Part shown: positions 56,420-64,000 of the stretch, piece by piece | Layout of the letters: every line of letters begins with the position of its first letter | How positions within the stretch are numbered: position 1 is the stretch's first letter | From: Beijerinckia mobilis | GTDB taxonomy: Bacteria > Pseudomonadota > Alphaproteobacteria > Rhizobiales > Beijerinckiaceae | Direction: 5' to 3' | DNA: 64,000 nt | Assembly: GCF_000745425.1 (NCBI RefSeq) | Contig: NZ_JQJH01000004.1 | Location: 186,001-250,000 of the forward strand | Notes under the pieces: model-generated | Told to the model about the DNA's origin: nothing | What the model saw: the letters and a program-made list of their open reading frames with translations, nothing else | Database searches by the model: none | Made by a program: the position numbers and the translations under genes

Positions 56420-56674
56420 ATGACCGATGAAACAGAATATCCTGACGGCTTCTTTATCGATTGGGATGGCAAGACGAGGCCAATCGCTCATCCCGGCAAG
56501 GGCCTGCGTTGCGATGTCGATAAAAAATCCAAATATGTCATGGTCATGAATAAATATGGCGGCCTCGACCATGAATCAACCTGGTATCCGACGATTGCGG
56601 ATGTCGAAAAGGCCGGAATCAAGGTCGTTCATGCCGATATCTCGGCTCCGATCAAGATCACGTCGCGGGATTGA
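56420..56674 (+). CDS. Small hypothetical protein
   Basis: The 84-residue product reads MTDETEYPDGFFIDWDGKTR, LRCDVDKKSKYVMVMNKYGG and VHADISAPIKITSRD. It is acidic and predicted soluble, mostly beta. I do not recognise a family. AAGGGA lies 9 nt before the ATG at 56420; a start at 56399 is possible. It is convergent with the tandem paralog pair. Confidence 0.6.
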   Translation: MTDETEYPDGFFIDWDGKTRPIAHPGKGLRCDVDKKSKYVMVMNKYGGLDHESTWYPTIADVEKAGIKVVHADISAPIKITSRD

Positions 56675-56753
56675 TAGGTGTAACAACCGCAAGGGCAGGG
56701 GAGGGGGATCGGGAATCCGGTCCGCTCTCTGCCTCCATCCTCTTTGGTGGACG

Positions 56754-57179
56754 TTATTTCCGGCCCATCATCCGGTCGCGCGGGCTGATGAACGGTTCCG
56801 GATGCGGTGCGTTGAGGCGGACCAGAAATTTGGTGATGCGAACCGGCGCGCCGACGGAACAGGAGACATCGGCGAATTTCACATCCATGTCGCCGGGGCC
56901 GGCGGAAAAGTCTGCGATGGTCACGCCGTCCGGCGTCAATGCGCGGACGAATAGCGGGACGCCGACATCCTGAGCTTTGGTGCTTTCTTCAAGGATTTTG
57001 ATCTGGTCGCCTTCGAAAGCGGGAGAGGCGAGATGAAATTCCGCAAGGCAACGGTTGCGTTCGACGGATTTTTCGGGAGCAGCAGGCTGTGCGCAGGAGT
57101 AAACGCGCAAGGTGGCTCCGGATAGAACACTCTTGATCTCGTCGACAGTCGCTTTCGCGTAGGCTTCGGCCAGTTTCAT
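56754..57179 (-). CDS. Hypothetical protein, tandem paralog B (phage-like beta protein)
   Basis: The 141-residue product starts MKLAEAYAKATVDEIKSVLS and then has GATLRVYSCAQPA, VGVPLFVRALTPDGVTIADF and VSCSVGAPVRITKFLVR. It is clearly related to the next gene upstream. The layout, a short helix, then 'G.LRIYS..QP', then beta-strands ending in 'V..G.PV.ITKF.V', recalls small beta proteins encoded in phage tail regions. Its function is unknown. The ATG at 57179 mirrors the start of its paralog. Confidence 0.65.
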   Translation of the reverse strand: MKLAEAYAKATVDEIKSVLSGATLRVYSCAQPAAPEKSVERNRCLAEFHLASPAFEGDQIKILEESTKAQDVGVPLFVRALTPDGVTIADFSAGPGDMDVKFADVSCSVGAPVRITKFLVRLNAPHPEPFISPRDRMMGRK

Positions 57180-57364
57180 CTTATGATCCTCTTCACGGGT
57201 TGCTCCTCTGAAGAAGGTCACGGTCCAAAGCCTAGATCAAGAGGCACTTGATTTCAAAGGGAACGACCAATGTCGCTCCCCTCGACGAATGTAGGCGGGT
57301 CGGCTTGCCCGTTCTCTTGCCCGACGATGATCAAATCCCCGGGCAAGCCAACCAAAAGGAATGA

Positions 57365-57850
57365 TTACGCAGTCTTGCGCGACGCGAAGTCGGCATTCCA
57401 AGCATATTCCTTTTCATGGGAAATCTGGGTGAGGTCGAACTTTTCGACCATCTTGTCGCGCGGGCTGACCGGCATCACACCGTTTTCAGCGACGCGAACC
57501 TGGAACTTGGTGATCTTGACGGGGGCGCCCTTAGAGCAGGAAACTTCCGCAAGCTTGATGTCGGAATCGCCAGGGCCCGTGCTGAAATCGCCGATCACGG
57601 CACCGTCGGGGGTGGTGGCGCGGGAGAAAAGGGGTGTACCGACGTTCTTGGCGAGAACCGGTTCCTCGGCGACGGTTGCCTGATCACCATCGATCGAGCT
57701 GATCACGCATTCGGCAAGAAGGCCGTTGCGGATGATGGGCTTATCGGCATTTTCAGGCTGCGGGCAGGAATAGATACGCAAGGTCGCGCCAGCGAGCGCT
57801 GCCTTAACCTCGTCCAGGCTCTTGTTGGCATAGGCCTCTGCGAGCTGCAT
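57365..57850 (-). CDS. Hypothetical protein, tandem paralog A (phage-like beta protein)
   Basis: The 161-residue product starts MQLAEAYANKSLDEVKAALA, then GATLRIYSCPQPENADKP, VGTPLFSRATTPDGAVIGDF, GPGDSDIKLAEVSCSKGAPV and KITKFQVR. Compared with paralog B it has a C-terminal extension ending ADFASRKTA. It has AGGAGAAG upstream of the ATG. The gap between the two is 185 bp. No signal peptide or membrane segment is seen. Confidence 0.7.
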   Translation of the reverse strand: MQLAEAYANKSLDEVKAALAGATLRIYSCPQPENADKPIIRNGLLAECVISSIDGDQATVAEEPVLAKNVGTPLFSRATTPDGAVIGDFSTGPGDSDIKLAEVSCSKGAPVKITKFQVRVAENGVMPVSPRDKMVEKFDLTQISHEKEYAWNADFASRKTA

Positions 57851-58040
57851 GTAAGCTTCTCCTCAATGTTGCAAGTTGCATTGTGGCGAGGCAAATAACA
57901 GACCAGGACCGGGCCAGCAAGGGCAAGTAATACATAAATTTGAAGGTTAAGGTGCCCGATTTTAAGCCGGAAAAACTAGTCCTTTGCTAGCAAGAGCGTC
58001 GTTTTTCCATAGCTATTCCCATAAGTATATCGCATGAATA

Positions 58041-58070
58041 GGGAAAGCCGCCCTTGAGGGCGGCTTTCCC
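58041..58070 (-). terminator. Hairpin downstream of clpB
   Basis: A perfect 13-bp stem, GGGAAAGCCGCCC (58041-58053) with GGGCGGCTTTCCC (58058-58070) and loop TTGA, lies 24 bp past the clpB stop. The T-tract is poor, but the stem is very strong. Confidence 0.8.
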
Positions 58071-58094
58071 ATTGTAGCTGTACTTCAAACAGGG

Positions 58095-60692
58095 CTATTC
58101 AGCCGCTGCCGGCATGGGCTTGTCGCCAATCACAAGACCTTCGGGGCCGGCATTGATCGCGACGGATTCGCCATCGTGGATCGTGCCCGAGAGGATGAGT
58201 TCGGCCATAGGGTCCTGGACGTTCTTCTGGATGACCCGCTTGAGCGGGCGGGCCCCATAGGCAGGATCGTAACCCTTTTCCGCGAGCCAGGTCCGTGCCT
58301 CGGGAGAGAGGACAAGCTCGATCTTGCGCTCTTCCAGCAGTTTCTCGAGCCGCTGGAACTGAATATCGACGATCTTGTCCATGTCCTCGCGGCGCAGCCG
58401 GTGGAACAGAATGATTTCGTCGATCCGGTTGAGAAATTCAGGCCGGAAGTGATTGCGCACCACCTGCATGACTTCGTTCTGGACGGCCGAGGAATCCTCG
58501 CCTTCCTTCTGCAGCACTAGGAATTCGGCGCCGAGATTCGACGTCATCACGATGAGCACATTGCGGAAATCGACCGTGCGCCCTTGGCCATCGGTCAGAC
58601 GGCCATCGTCGAGGACCTGGAGCAGCACGTTGAACACATCCGGATGTGCCTTCTCGATTTCGTCGAAAAGGACAACCTGATAGGGCCGCCGCCGGACCGC
58701 CTCGGTGAGGGCGCCCCCTTCCTCATAGCCGACATAGCCGGGAGGCGCGCCGATCAGCCGTGCGACCGAATGTTTCTCCATATATTCCGACATGTCGATC
58801 CGCAGCAGCGCCGATTCGTCATCGAACAGGAACCCGGCCAGCGCTTTCGTCAATTCCGTCTTGCCGACGCCGGTCGGGCCGAGGAACATGAAGGAACCGA
58901 TCGGCCGGTTGGCATCCTGCAGACCGGCGCGAGCACGCCGGACCGCGGTGGAAACTGCCTTGACGGCCTCTTCCTGGCCGACGACGCGCTTGGCGAGAAA
59001 ATCTTCCATATTGAGAAGTTTCTCGCGTTCACCCTCGAGCATTTTGTCGACCGGCACGCCCGTCCAGCGGGAGACGACCTGCGCGACATGATCAGCGGTG
59101 ACGGCTTCCTCGACGAGGACTTCACCCCGTTTCTCCTGGATTTCCGCAAGCTGCTGTTCGAGCCCGGGAATGACGCCATAGGTCAATTCACCGGCGCGCT
59201 GGAATTCGCCGCGGCGTTGCGCCTGGGAGAGTTCATTGCGGGCGGCGTCGAGCTGTTCCTTGAGCTTCTGCTCGGAGCCCAATTTGTCCTTTTCGGCATG
59301 CCAGCGCGTGTTGAGCACGTCGGCGCGCTCCTGCAGCCCAGCGAGTTCCGATTCGAGCCGGATCAGGCGGTCTTTCGAGGCGCTATCATTCTCTTTCTTC
59401 AGGGCTTCCTGCTCGATCTTGAGCTGGATGATGCGCCGATCGAGTTCATCGAGTTCCTCGGGCTTGGAATCGACCTGCATGCGCAGACGCGAGCCCGCTT
59501 CGTCGATCAGGTCGATCGCTTTGTCCGGAAGGAAACGGTCGGTGATATAACGATTGGACAAGGTCGCGGCGGCGACGATGGCCGCATCGGTAATGCGGAC
59601 ACCGTGATGGACTTCGTATTTTTCCTTCAGGCCGCGGAGGATCGAAATCGTATCGGCCACGGTTGGCTCGGACACGAAAATCGGCTGGAAACGCCGGGCG
59701 AGCGCCGGATCCTTTTCCACATGCTTGCGATATTCGTCGAGCGTCGTTGCGCCGACGCAATGCAATTCGCCGCGCGCCAAAGCTGGTTTCAGGAGGTTCG
59801 ATGCGTCCATGGCGCCATCGGTCTTGCCGGCGCCAACCAAAGTGTGCATCTCGTCGATGAACAGGATGATGCCGCCTTCGGCTGCGGTGACTTCGCCGAG
59901 AATCGACTTCAGGCGTTCCTCGAATTCGCCGCGATATTTCGCGCCGGCGATCAGCGAGCCCATATCGAGGGCGAGCAGGCGCTTGTCGCGCAGGCTCTCG
60001 GGGACGTCGCCATTGACAATGCGTAGGGCGAGACCTTCGACGATGGCAGTCTTGCCGACGCCCGGCTCACCAATCAGGACCGGATTGTTCTTGGTGCGGC
60101 GGGAAAGCACCTGAACCGTGCGGCGGATTTCCTCATCGCGTCCGATGACAGGGTCCAGCGCTCCCGAACGGGCGGCTTCGGTCAGATCACGGGCATATTT
60201 CTTCAAGGCGTCATAGGCATTTTCCGCCGTCGCGCTATCGGCGGTGCGGCCCTTGCGCAGAGCTTCGATCGCTGCGCCAAGGCTCTGCGGCGTGACGCCA
60301 GCCTTTTCGAGAATCTTGCCGGCTTCGGCGCTCTTTTCCATCGCGAGGGCGAGCAGAAGCCGTTCGACCGTCACAAAAGAATCACCAGCCTTCTGGGCGA
60401 TTTTCTCCGCATTCTCGAAGACGCGCGCAGTGGTCGGCGCCAGATAAACCTGGCCCGCGCCGGAACCTTGGACTTTTGGCAGTTTGGCCAACGCCAGTTC
60501 GGTCTGCGTCAGCGCATCGCGTGAACGACCGCCCGCCCTGTCGATCAGGCCGGCAGCGAGGCCTTCCGGATCGTCGAGCAGCACCTTCAGGAGATGTTCG
60601 GGAGTAAATTGCTGGTGATTTTCACGCTGCGCCAGAGATTGCGCGCTCTGAATGAAACCACGGGTACGGTCGGTATATTTCTCGAAATTCAT
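58095..60692 (-). CDS. clpB: ATP-dependent disaggregase ClpB
   Basis: The 865-residue AAA+ protein has the Clp N-domain ([20 protein letters not shown]), first ATPase module with [15 protein letters not shown] and [14 protein letters not shown], a coiled-coil M-domain (residues ~410-520), and a second module with [15 protein letters not shown] and [20 protein letters not shown]. It disaggregates proteins with DnaK. GGAGG precedes the ATG. A predicted heat-shock promoter lies 87-115 bp upstream. Order clpB - DUF4167 - prmC is common in the order. Confidence 0.96.
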   Translation of the reverse strand: MNFEKYTDRTRGFIQSAQSLAQRENHQQFTPEHLLKVLLDDPEGLAAGLIDRAGGRSRDALTQTELALAKLPKVQGSGAGQVYLAPTTARVFENAEKIAQKAGDSFVTVERLLLALAMEKSAEAGKILEKAGVTPQSLGAAIEALRKGRTADSATAENAYDALKKYARDLTEAARSGALDPVIGRDEEIRRTVQVLSRRTKNNPVLIGEPGVGKTAIVEGLALRIVNGDVPESLRDKRLLALDMGSLIAGAKYRGEFEERLKSILGEVTAAEGGIILFIDEMHTLVGAGKTDGAMDASNLLKPALARGELHCVGATTLDEYRKHVEKDPALARRFQPIFVSEPTVADTISILRGLKEKYEVHHGVRITDAAIVAAATLSNRYITDRFLPDKAIDLIDEAGSRLRMQVDSKPEELDELDRRIIQLKIEQEALKKENDSASKDRLIRLESELAGLQERADVLNTRWHAEKDKLGSEQKLKEQLDAARNELSQAQRRGEFQRAGELTYGVIPGLEQQLAEIQEKRGEVLVEEAVTADHVAQVVSRWTGVPVDKMLEGEREKLLNMEDFLAKRVVGQEEAVKAVSTAVRRARAGLQDANRPIGSFMFLGPTGVGKTELTKALAGFLFDDESALLRIDMSEYMEKHSVARLIGAPPGYVGYEEGGALTEAVRRRPYQVVLFDEIEKAHPDVFNVLLQVLDDGRLTDGQGRTVDFRNVLIVMTSNLGAEFLVLQKEGEDSSAVQNEVMQVVRNHFRPEFLNRIDEIILFHRLRREDMDKIVDIQFQRLEKLLEERKIELVLSPEARTWLAEKGYDPAYGARPLKRVIQKNVQDPMAELILSGTIHDGESVAINAGPEGLVIGDKPMPAAAE

Positions 60693-60778
60693 ATTTATCC
60701 TCCAGCGCCATGAAAGATCCCGCAGCGATTATTCATGACGAACTAGACCTTGGTCCCTTACGGCAACCGTTGAGGGCC

Positions 60779-60807
60779 ATGTAGGGAGCAGCTCACCTCT
60801 CGCCAAG
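60779..60807 (-). promoter_or_regulatory. Predicted RpoH (sigma-32) promoter of clpB
   Basis: On the minus strand CTTGGCG (60807-60801) and CCCTACAT (60786-60779) are 14 bp apart. The sigma-32 consensus is CTTGAAA and CCCATNT with 13-15 bp between. It is placed to give a leader of about 80 nt before the clpB ATG, and clpB is a classical heat-shock gene. Confidence 0.6.
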
Positions 60808-60949
60808 TGGCGGAAAGCCGCGGCTGAAATATTTTCGCTTTAAAGAGGTATTTTATACCAAAGGGCGTTGAGCCTGACTCATCGCCCTTTGGTCCTCGCG
60901 ACTCAAAGACGCTGAAATCATTTCAATTTTATGAGCCGTCCAGCAGGCG

Positions 60950-60980
60950 AAAAAGAAAACCCCGCCATTCGGCGGGGTTT
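60950..60980 (-). terminator. Intrinsic terminator of the DUF4167 gene
   Basis: On the minus strand AAACCCCGCC (60980-60971) and GGCGGGGTTT (60966-60957) form a 10-bp stem with loop GAAT, followed by TCTTTTT. It lies 107 bp past the DUF4167 stop and 150 bp before the clpB promoter. Confidence 0.85.
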
Positions 60981-61044
60981 CGCATAGCCGGGCAGGAAGA
61001 CTGTCTTGAGACAGGGCTGCTGCCTATAGAACCTTTCCAAGTGG

Positions 61045-61073
61045 GGCACGTTCGGAAACATCCGAACATGCTC
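61045..61073 (-). repeat. 29-bp palindromic module of the dispersed repeat, minus orientation
   Basis: Read on the minus strand it starts GAGCATGTTCGGATGTTTCC, as in the copy at 47954, and continues GAACGTGCC, and then CCACTTGG, as in the spacer of the 47954 copy. The 60-bp module is absent. It lies 14 bp past the DUF4167 stop. Confidence 0.65.
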
Positions 61074-61086
61074 CAGATTTTCGATA

Positions 61087-62148
61087 TCAATCGCTAACAG
61101 GGTCGGGGGCGTTCGCCTTGTCACTGGCGTAACCACGTTCCGCTGCCATTTCCGCCTTGGTGCGACGGCGGCGGCGCGGACGCAGATGAAACCCTGTGAC
61201 TTCTTCGCTGCTATCCGCCGGAGAGCTGGCAAGGCCGGGAAGTGTATCCATGGCCTGATCCAGGCCCCGTTCCGGCTGCCGCGATTCTACCTGCCGATGC
61301 TCAGGCTGCCGATGTTCGGGTTGCAGACGGACCGGCGCGGTGATGAAGGCTGGAAGCGTGCCTTGCCCATCGGTGACCTCTGTCGGTACGGCCTCTTCCC
61401 GCTGCGCGAATCGCTCATTGCGCGCATTATCACCATAATAGTCACGCTGGTTGCGGCCACCGCGGCCACCGCGGTTTGTCTGTTCGCGCTGCGGACGGTC
61501 TTCACCGGCATTGCGCTCATCATTATGGCGCTCCCGCCGCTCCTGGAAGGAGCGTTCCTGGAACGAGCGGTCCTGAAAAGAGCGCTCCTGTCTCGCTTCC
61601 TGCCGGTGTTCCTGTCGATTGTCTTGCCGATTGTCTTGCCGCGGGCCGCGTTCGTGCCTCTCGCGCTCATTCCTCTCATAAGGCTGCCGTTCGCCATTGC
61701 TGCCGTAGAAGGAACGCTCCGCCGTATAGGGTTGGGCGCTGGCATGATGGCCCGTCGCGATCTGCGGTTGCGCCGATGGAAAACGTTCGAGGGGCGAAGC
61801 GAAACGATCCGGCACGCCGCCGAAATCATCCTCATCCTCATCCGTTTCGTCGATCTCATTATCCGCATTCGTGCGCTGGTAGCCGGTGGCCGCCTGTTGC
61901 TGGGCCAATTGCGCGGCAGCGATCAGACGAAAATAATGTTCGGCATGCTGGAGATAGCTTTCCGCCATGACCGGATCGCCGGCGGATTGCGCATCACGCG
62001 CCAGTTGCAGGTATTTCTCGCCTATATGATGAGCCGTGCCGCGAATTTTCACATCGGGTCCGTTCGACTCGTAGGAACGGGTGAGGGGATTGGGGCCCTT
62101 CCGGTTGTTCGGACGACCGCGCATGCGTTTATTCTGACCTGGTCTCAT
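61087..62148 (-). CDS. DUF4167 domain protein, RNA-binding-like, low-complexity tail
   Basis: The 353-residue protein starts MRPGQNKRMRGRPNNRKGPN and has the DUF4167 domain to about residue 85: VKIRGTAHHIGEKYLQLARD and SYLQHAEHYFRLIAAA. The rest is highly charged, with many Arg, Gln and Glu repeats such as QERSFQDRSFQERSF, and an RGG-like patch (NRGGRGGRNQRD). Function is unknown; composition suggests nucleic-acid binding. The C-terminus has PRRRRRTKAEMAAERG. The ATG at 62148 is chosen by the family start. Confidence 0.87.
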   Translation of the reverse strand: MRPGQNKRMRGRPNNRKGPNPLTRSYESNGPDVKIRGTAHHIGEKYLQLARDAQSAGDPVMAESYLQHAEHYFRLIAAAQLAQQQAATGYQRTNADNEIDETDEDEDDFGGVPDRFASPLERFPSAQPQIATGHHASAQPYTAERSFYGSNGERQPYERNERERHERGPRQDNRQDNRQEHRQEARQERSFQDRSFQERSFQERRERHNDERNAGEDRPQREQTNRGGRGGRNQRDYYGDNARNERFAQREEAVPTEVTDGQGTLPAFITAPVRLQPEHRQPEHRQVESRQPERGLDQAMDTLPGLASSPADSSEEVTGFHLRPRRRRRTKAEMAAERGYASDKANAPDPVSD

Positions 62149-63651
62149 CGATGATCCTTGACTGGCATCGTAATCGCAACCTTTCAGCAGTGCTCCCGCT
62201 CTCTCTACCCTTCTCCGCTCGTGCCTTCGATAAGGACCCGGGCGGGGAATTGAGACGCGGCGGGCGTGTTCCACGCCGAGTTAAATGCTGGTTTTCGCCG
62301 AGGACGCCGGAACGTCCGCTTTGGCTCATCTTTAAGTAAGAAAATCAATGGGATGACATCATGTGTGATAAACACGCATAGAGACTGTCCCAAAGTACCT
62401 TCCTTCAGGATTGACTCCTGTATTATTCGAGTTTGTTGAAAACATTTTCTTTTGTCGTCTTGGAGCAGCACCGGGACAGCCGGCCTTGCTCTGAAGCATC
62501 AAACCGAAAAGGACCAGTCTTTCTGGCCATTTGGGCGCGTTTCAAAATCAAAGAGCATCGCTCTCGAGTTTGAGGAAGCAAATGGTGTTCATGCGCCCTT
62601 CCAATGCGCCTTTCGGTTGAACGGCATCGCTACGCGATCCTGGCCATCGTCTTGCGCATCTTTCTCTGCGGAGAATCGCTTCGCGATATCAAGGCATGAA
62701 AATACGCTACAATTTTCACACGGAGCGTTTCGGAAACTTCCCTAATGCTCCGGCTTGCCATGATCGCCCCGCCGATGATGGCGCTGGCCATGACAGACCT
62801 ATTATCCTAGAGGGATCCGGCCTCACACGAAGGTTGCGTACTCGCCATAGCTTTGTTCCGCCGACAGTATTGCCAGCCAGAGAGAAGCATTGATTGTTTC
62901 AGCTCTCCTGAAAACATCCGTCAAAGTTCTGGGTGGACTGCCTGGGAACGCCTCGATCGAATCGCCAAACGTTCGAGTTCAATCTCTTCGCGATGCCGTT
63001 CCCAATTCTCTTCCTGTGATTCCCGCTCTTGTCTGTCCTGAGGGGGTGGATAGGGACCTGCCCAGCCGTTTTCAGAAATCACTCCGCTTTGAAACTTTTG
63101 CGCAAATCCAATTCGCTCGAACCGCATTAGCCGGAGCTAAAGAGGGTCCTCGTCCCCCGTGATTTGGCTTCGGAAGGCCGGCCTTGAAACGAATGTCGAT
63201 CCTTTCGAGAGCGAACGGAGTTTAGCGCATGAAAAAAGAAGTCTTCATCACTCCGATGGAGGAAGCACATCTGGTTCGGCATCGCTAAGCGATCGGCTTG
63301 AGATGCAACCTGCTTTAACGACGAAAGCTTTTACCAAAATGGCGGTGGCTACCTCTACCGTTTGTGGAGATCATTCAATATCCGTACCAGAATTGCTGCG
63401 GTCAAGCTGAATTCCGAGTTACGTTGAGTACTCTCGACACTGATTACGGTAGAATATTGATCTCAAGCCGTTCCTTGGGGAAGGAAGCTAACTCTTTTCG
63501 GGGAAAACGCCAAGACCCTAATCGAGAATTTCTCACGCTCGCCGCAGTCGAAGATTTTCCTGATACGGATCGTCCAGATCCCCCAAGCCATCCCTTTAGG
63601 CGTCGAGTTCGCGTCCAATAGGAGCTCAATGAGCGTTCTCAATTGGAGCTC
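62149..63651. other. 1.5-kb non-coding stretch between DUF4167 and prmC
   Basis: No gene is supported, although several short frames exist on both strands. It contains a copy of the dispersed repeat (62651-62750) and two further short matches, GGCATCGCTACGCGATCC near 62623 and GGCATCGCTAAGCGATCGG near 63279, that look like inner hairpins of worn copies. In many relatives prmC and the DUF4167 gene are close together, so repeat expansion is likely. Confidence 0.55.
62651..62750 (-). repeat. Dispersed ~102-bp composite repeat, minus orientation
   Basis: The inner hairpin GAATCGC-TTC-GCGATAT lies at 62672-62690. The module ends with GAAAATACGCTA near 62709, followed by the spacer AATTTTCACACG. 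The 29-bp module then runs 62723-62750 with arms GAGCGTTTCGGA and CCCTAATGCTC, missing one base. Confidence 0.6.
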
Positions 63652-64000
63652 TCAGTTGGTGCTCCCAAGGGGGCGAGCAAGCACGACACGTTCGTGGCCG
63701 CCCAAATCAACTCCAACTGTGCCGGGCGTGAAGCCTGTCTGACGAAGAAGGTTCCGCAATTCCGGCATCTGGCCGGCGCCACATTCAAGCGCGATCAGTC
63801 CATTTTGAGCCAGAAGCGCGGGCAGCATTGGCAGCAGGGCCTGGTAGGCCGCAAAACCAATCCCGCCGCCATCAAGTGCCAGATGGGGATCGTGCAGGCG
63901 GACTTCCAGATCGAGCGTGCCGATTTCCTCCCGCGGAATATAGGGTGGATTGGAAACGATGAGATCGAATCGACCCTTGAGCGCGCTGCCCCAATCACCG
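63652..64000 (-). CDS. prmC: Release-factor glutamine methyltransferase PrmC, C-terminal part (cut by window edge)
   Basis: The minus-strand frame is open at the window edge and gives 115 residues ending VVLARPLGSTN. It contains the NPPY motif of amide N-methyltransferases in FDLIVSNPPYIPREEI, followed by DGGGIGFAAYQALLPMLPAL and IALECGAGQMPELR, all typical of PrmC/HemK. The enzyme methylates the GGQ glutamine of RF1/RF2. The N-terminal part and the usual upstream partner prfA lie outside the window. Confidence 0.93.
   Translation of the reverse strand, partial: GDWGSALKGRFDLIVSNPPYIPREEIGTLDLEVRLHDPHLALDGGGIGFAAYQALLPMLPALLAQNGLIALECGAGQMPELRNLLRQTGFTPGTVGVDLGGHERVVLARPLGSTN

Noticed and set aside
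58584-60026. Plus-strand frame of 480 codons
   Set aside because: Antisense to clpB, whose two AAA+ modules are unmistakable.
62921-63127. Minus-strand frame rich in Arg/Glu in the prmC-DUF4167 gap
   Set aside because: It resembles a charged helix but has no ribosome site, no known family, and lies in a repeat-rich, decayed region.

Overview
The window looks like chromosomal DNA of an alphaproteobacterium of the Hyphomicrobiales (Rhizobiales), most probably near Beijerinckiaceae. The evidence is a circularly permuted two-piece tmRNA followed directly by a ClpX adaptor gene of the alphaproteobacterial sspB type, several alphaproteobacterial DUF families (DUF4169, DUF2842, DUF4167, a ribbon-helix-helix protein), ctaA and moderately high GC. 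The two-subunit molybdenum storage protein genes (mosA, mosB) point to an organism with a high demand for molybdenum, probably a nitrogen fixer; that is inference, since no nif gene lies in the window. The order clpB - DUF4167 - prmC at the right end also fits this order. No transposase, integrase, CRISPR array, tRNA or rRNA was seen.

Layout. 1-6.3 kb: 5' part of ligA, a TPR/glycosyltransferase protein, mosBA and a chorismate-lyase-like protein, all on the minus strand. 6.4-14.2 kb: DedA-type membrane protein and dsbB, rlmN, a SIMPL-domain protein, an acetyl-CoA hydrolase/CoA-transferase, wrbA, thyX and a CPBP protease. 14.3-17 kb: tmRNA, sspB, two small genes and prmA. 17.6-24.4 kb: ompW, a Cys-rich exported protein, rph-rdgB, a small conserved gene, a phytanoyl-CoA dioxygenase-like gene and long non-coding stretches. 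24.6-33 kb: a translationally coupled DUF6502/DUF5666 pair, a uvrD/pcrA helicase, an aldo/keto reductase, an AT-rich mrr-type restriction gene and two small hypothetical genes. 33-38 kb: divergent ugd and UDP-glucuronate 4-epimerase genes (UDP-glucose to UDP-galacturonate) and a protease-fold/PDZ protein without its catalytic residues. 38-41 kb: small accessory genes, including a DUF5131 phage-type gene and a Clp1/Grc3-like kinase gene broken by an in-frame amber codon. 41-53 kb: nucleoside deoxyribosyltransferase, aldose epimerase, GNAT, folD, a polysaccharide chain-length/degenerate BY-kinase protein, ctaA, metY and biotin genes bioD, bioF and bioA. 53-64 kb: gyrB, a pair of tandem paralogs, clpB with a predicted RpoH promoter, DUF4167 and the 3' part of prmC.

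The least expected feature is a dispersed intergenic repeat of about 102 bp, made of a 29-bp palindrome, a spacer of about 13 bp and a 60-bp module with inverted ends. It occurs in both orientations. Copies differ in sequence, but paired changes keep the stems intact, as expected of a mobile structured element or a selected RNA/DNA structure. Further structured sites are two identical TGATAG-N6-CTATCA palindromes 32 bp apart, a three-stem candidate leader before the dioxygenase gene, and an inverted repeat before bioD.
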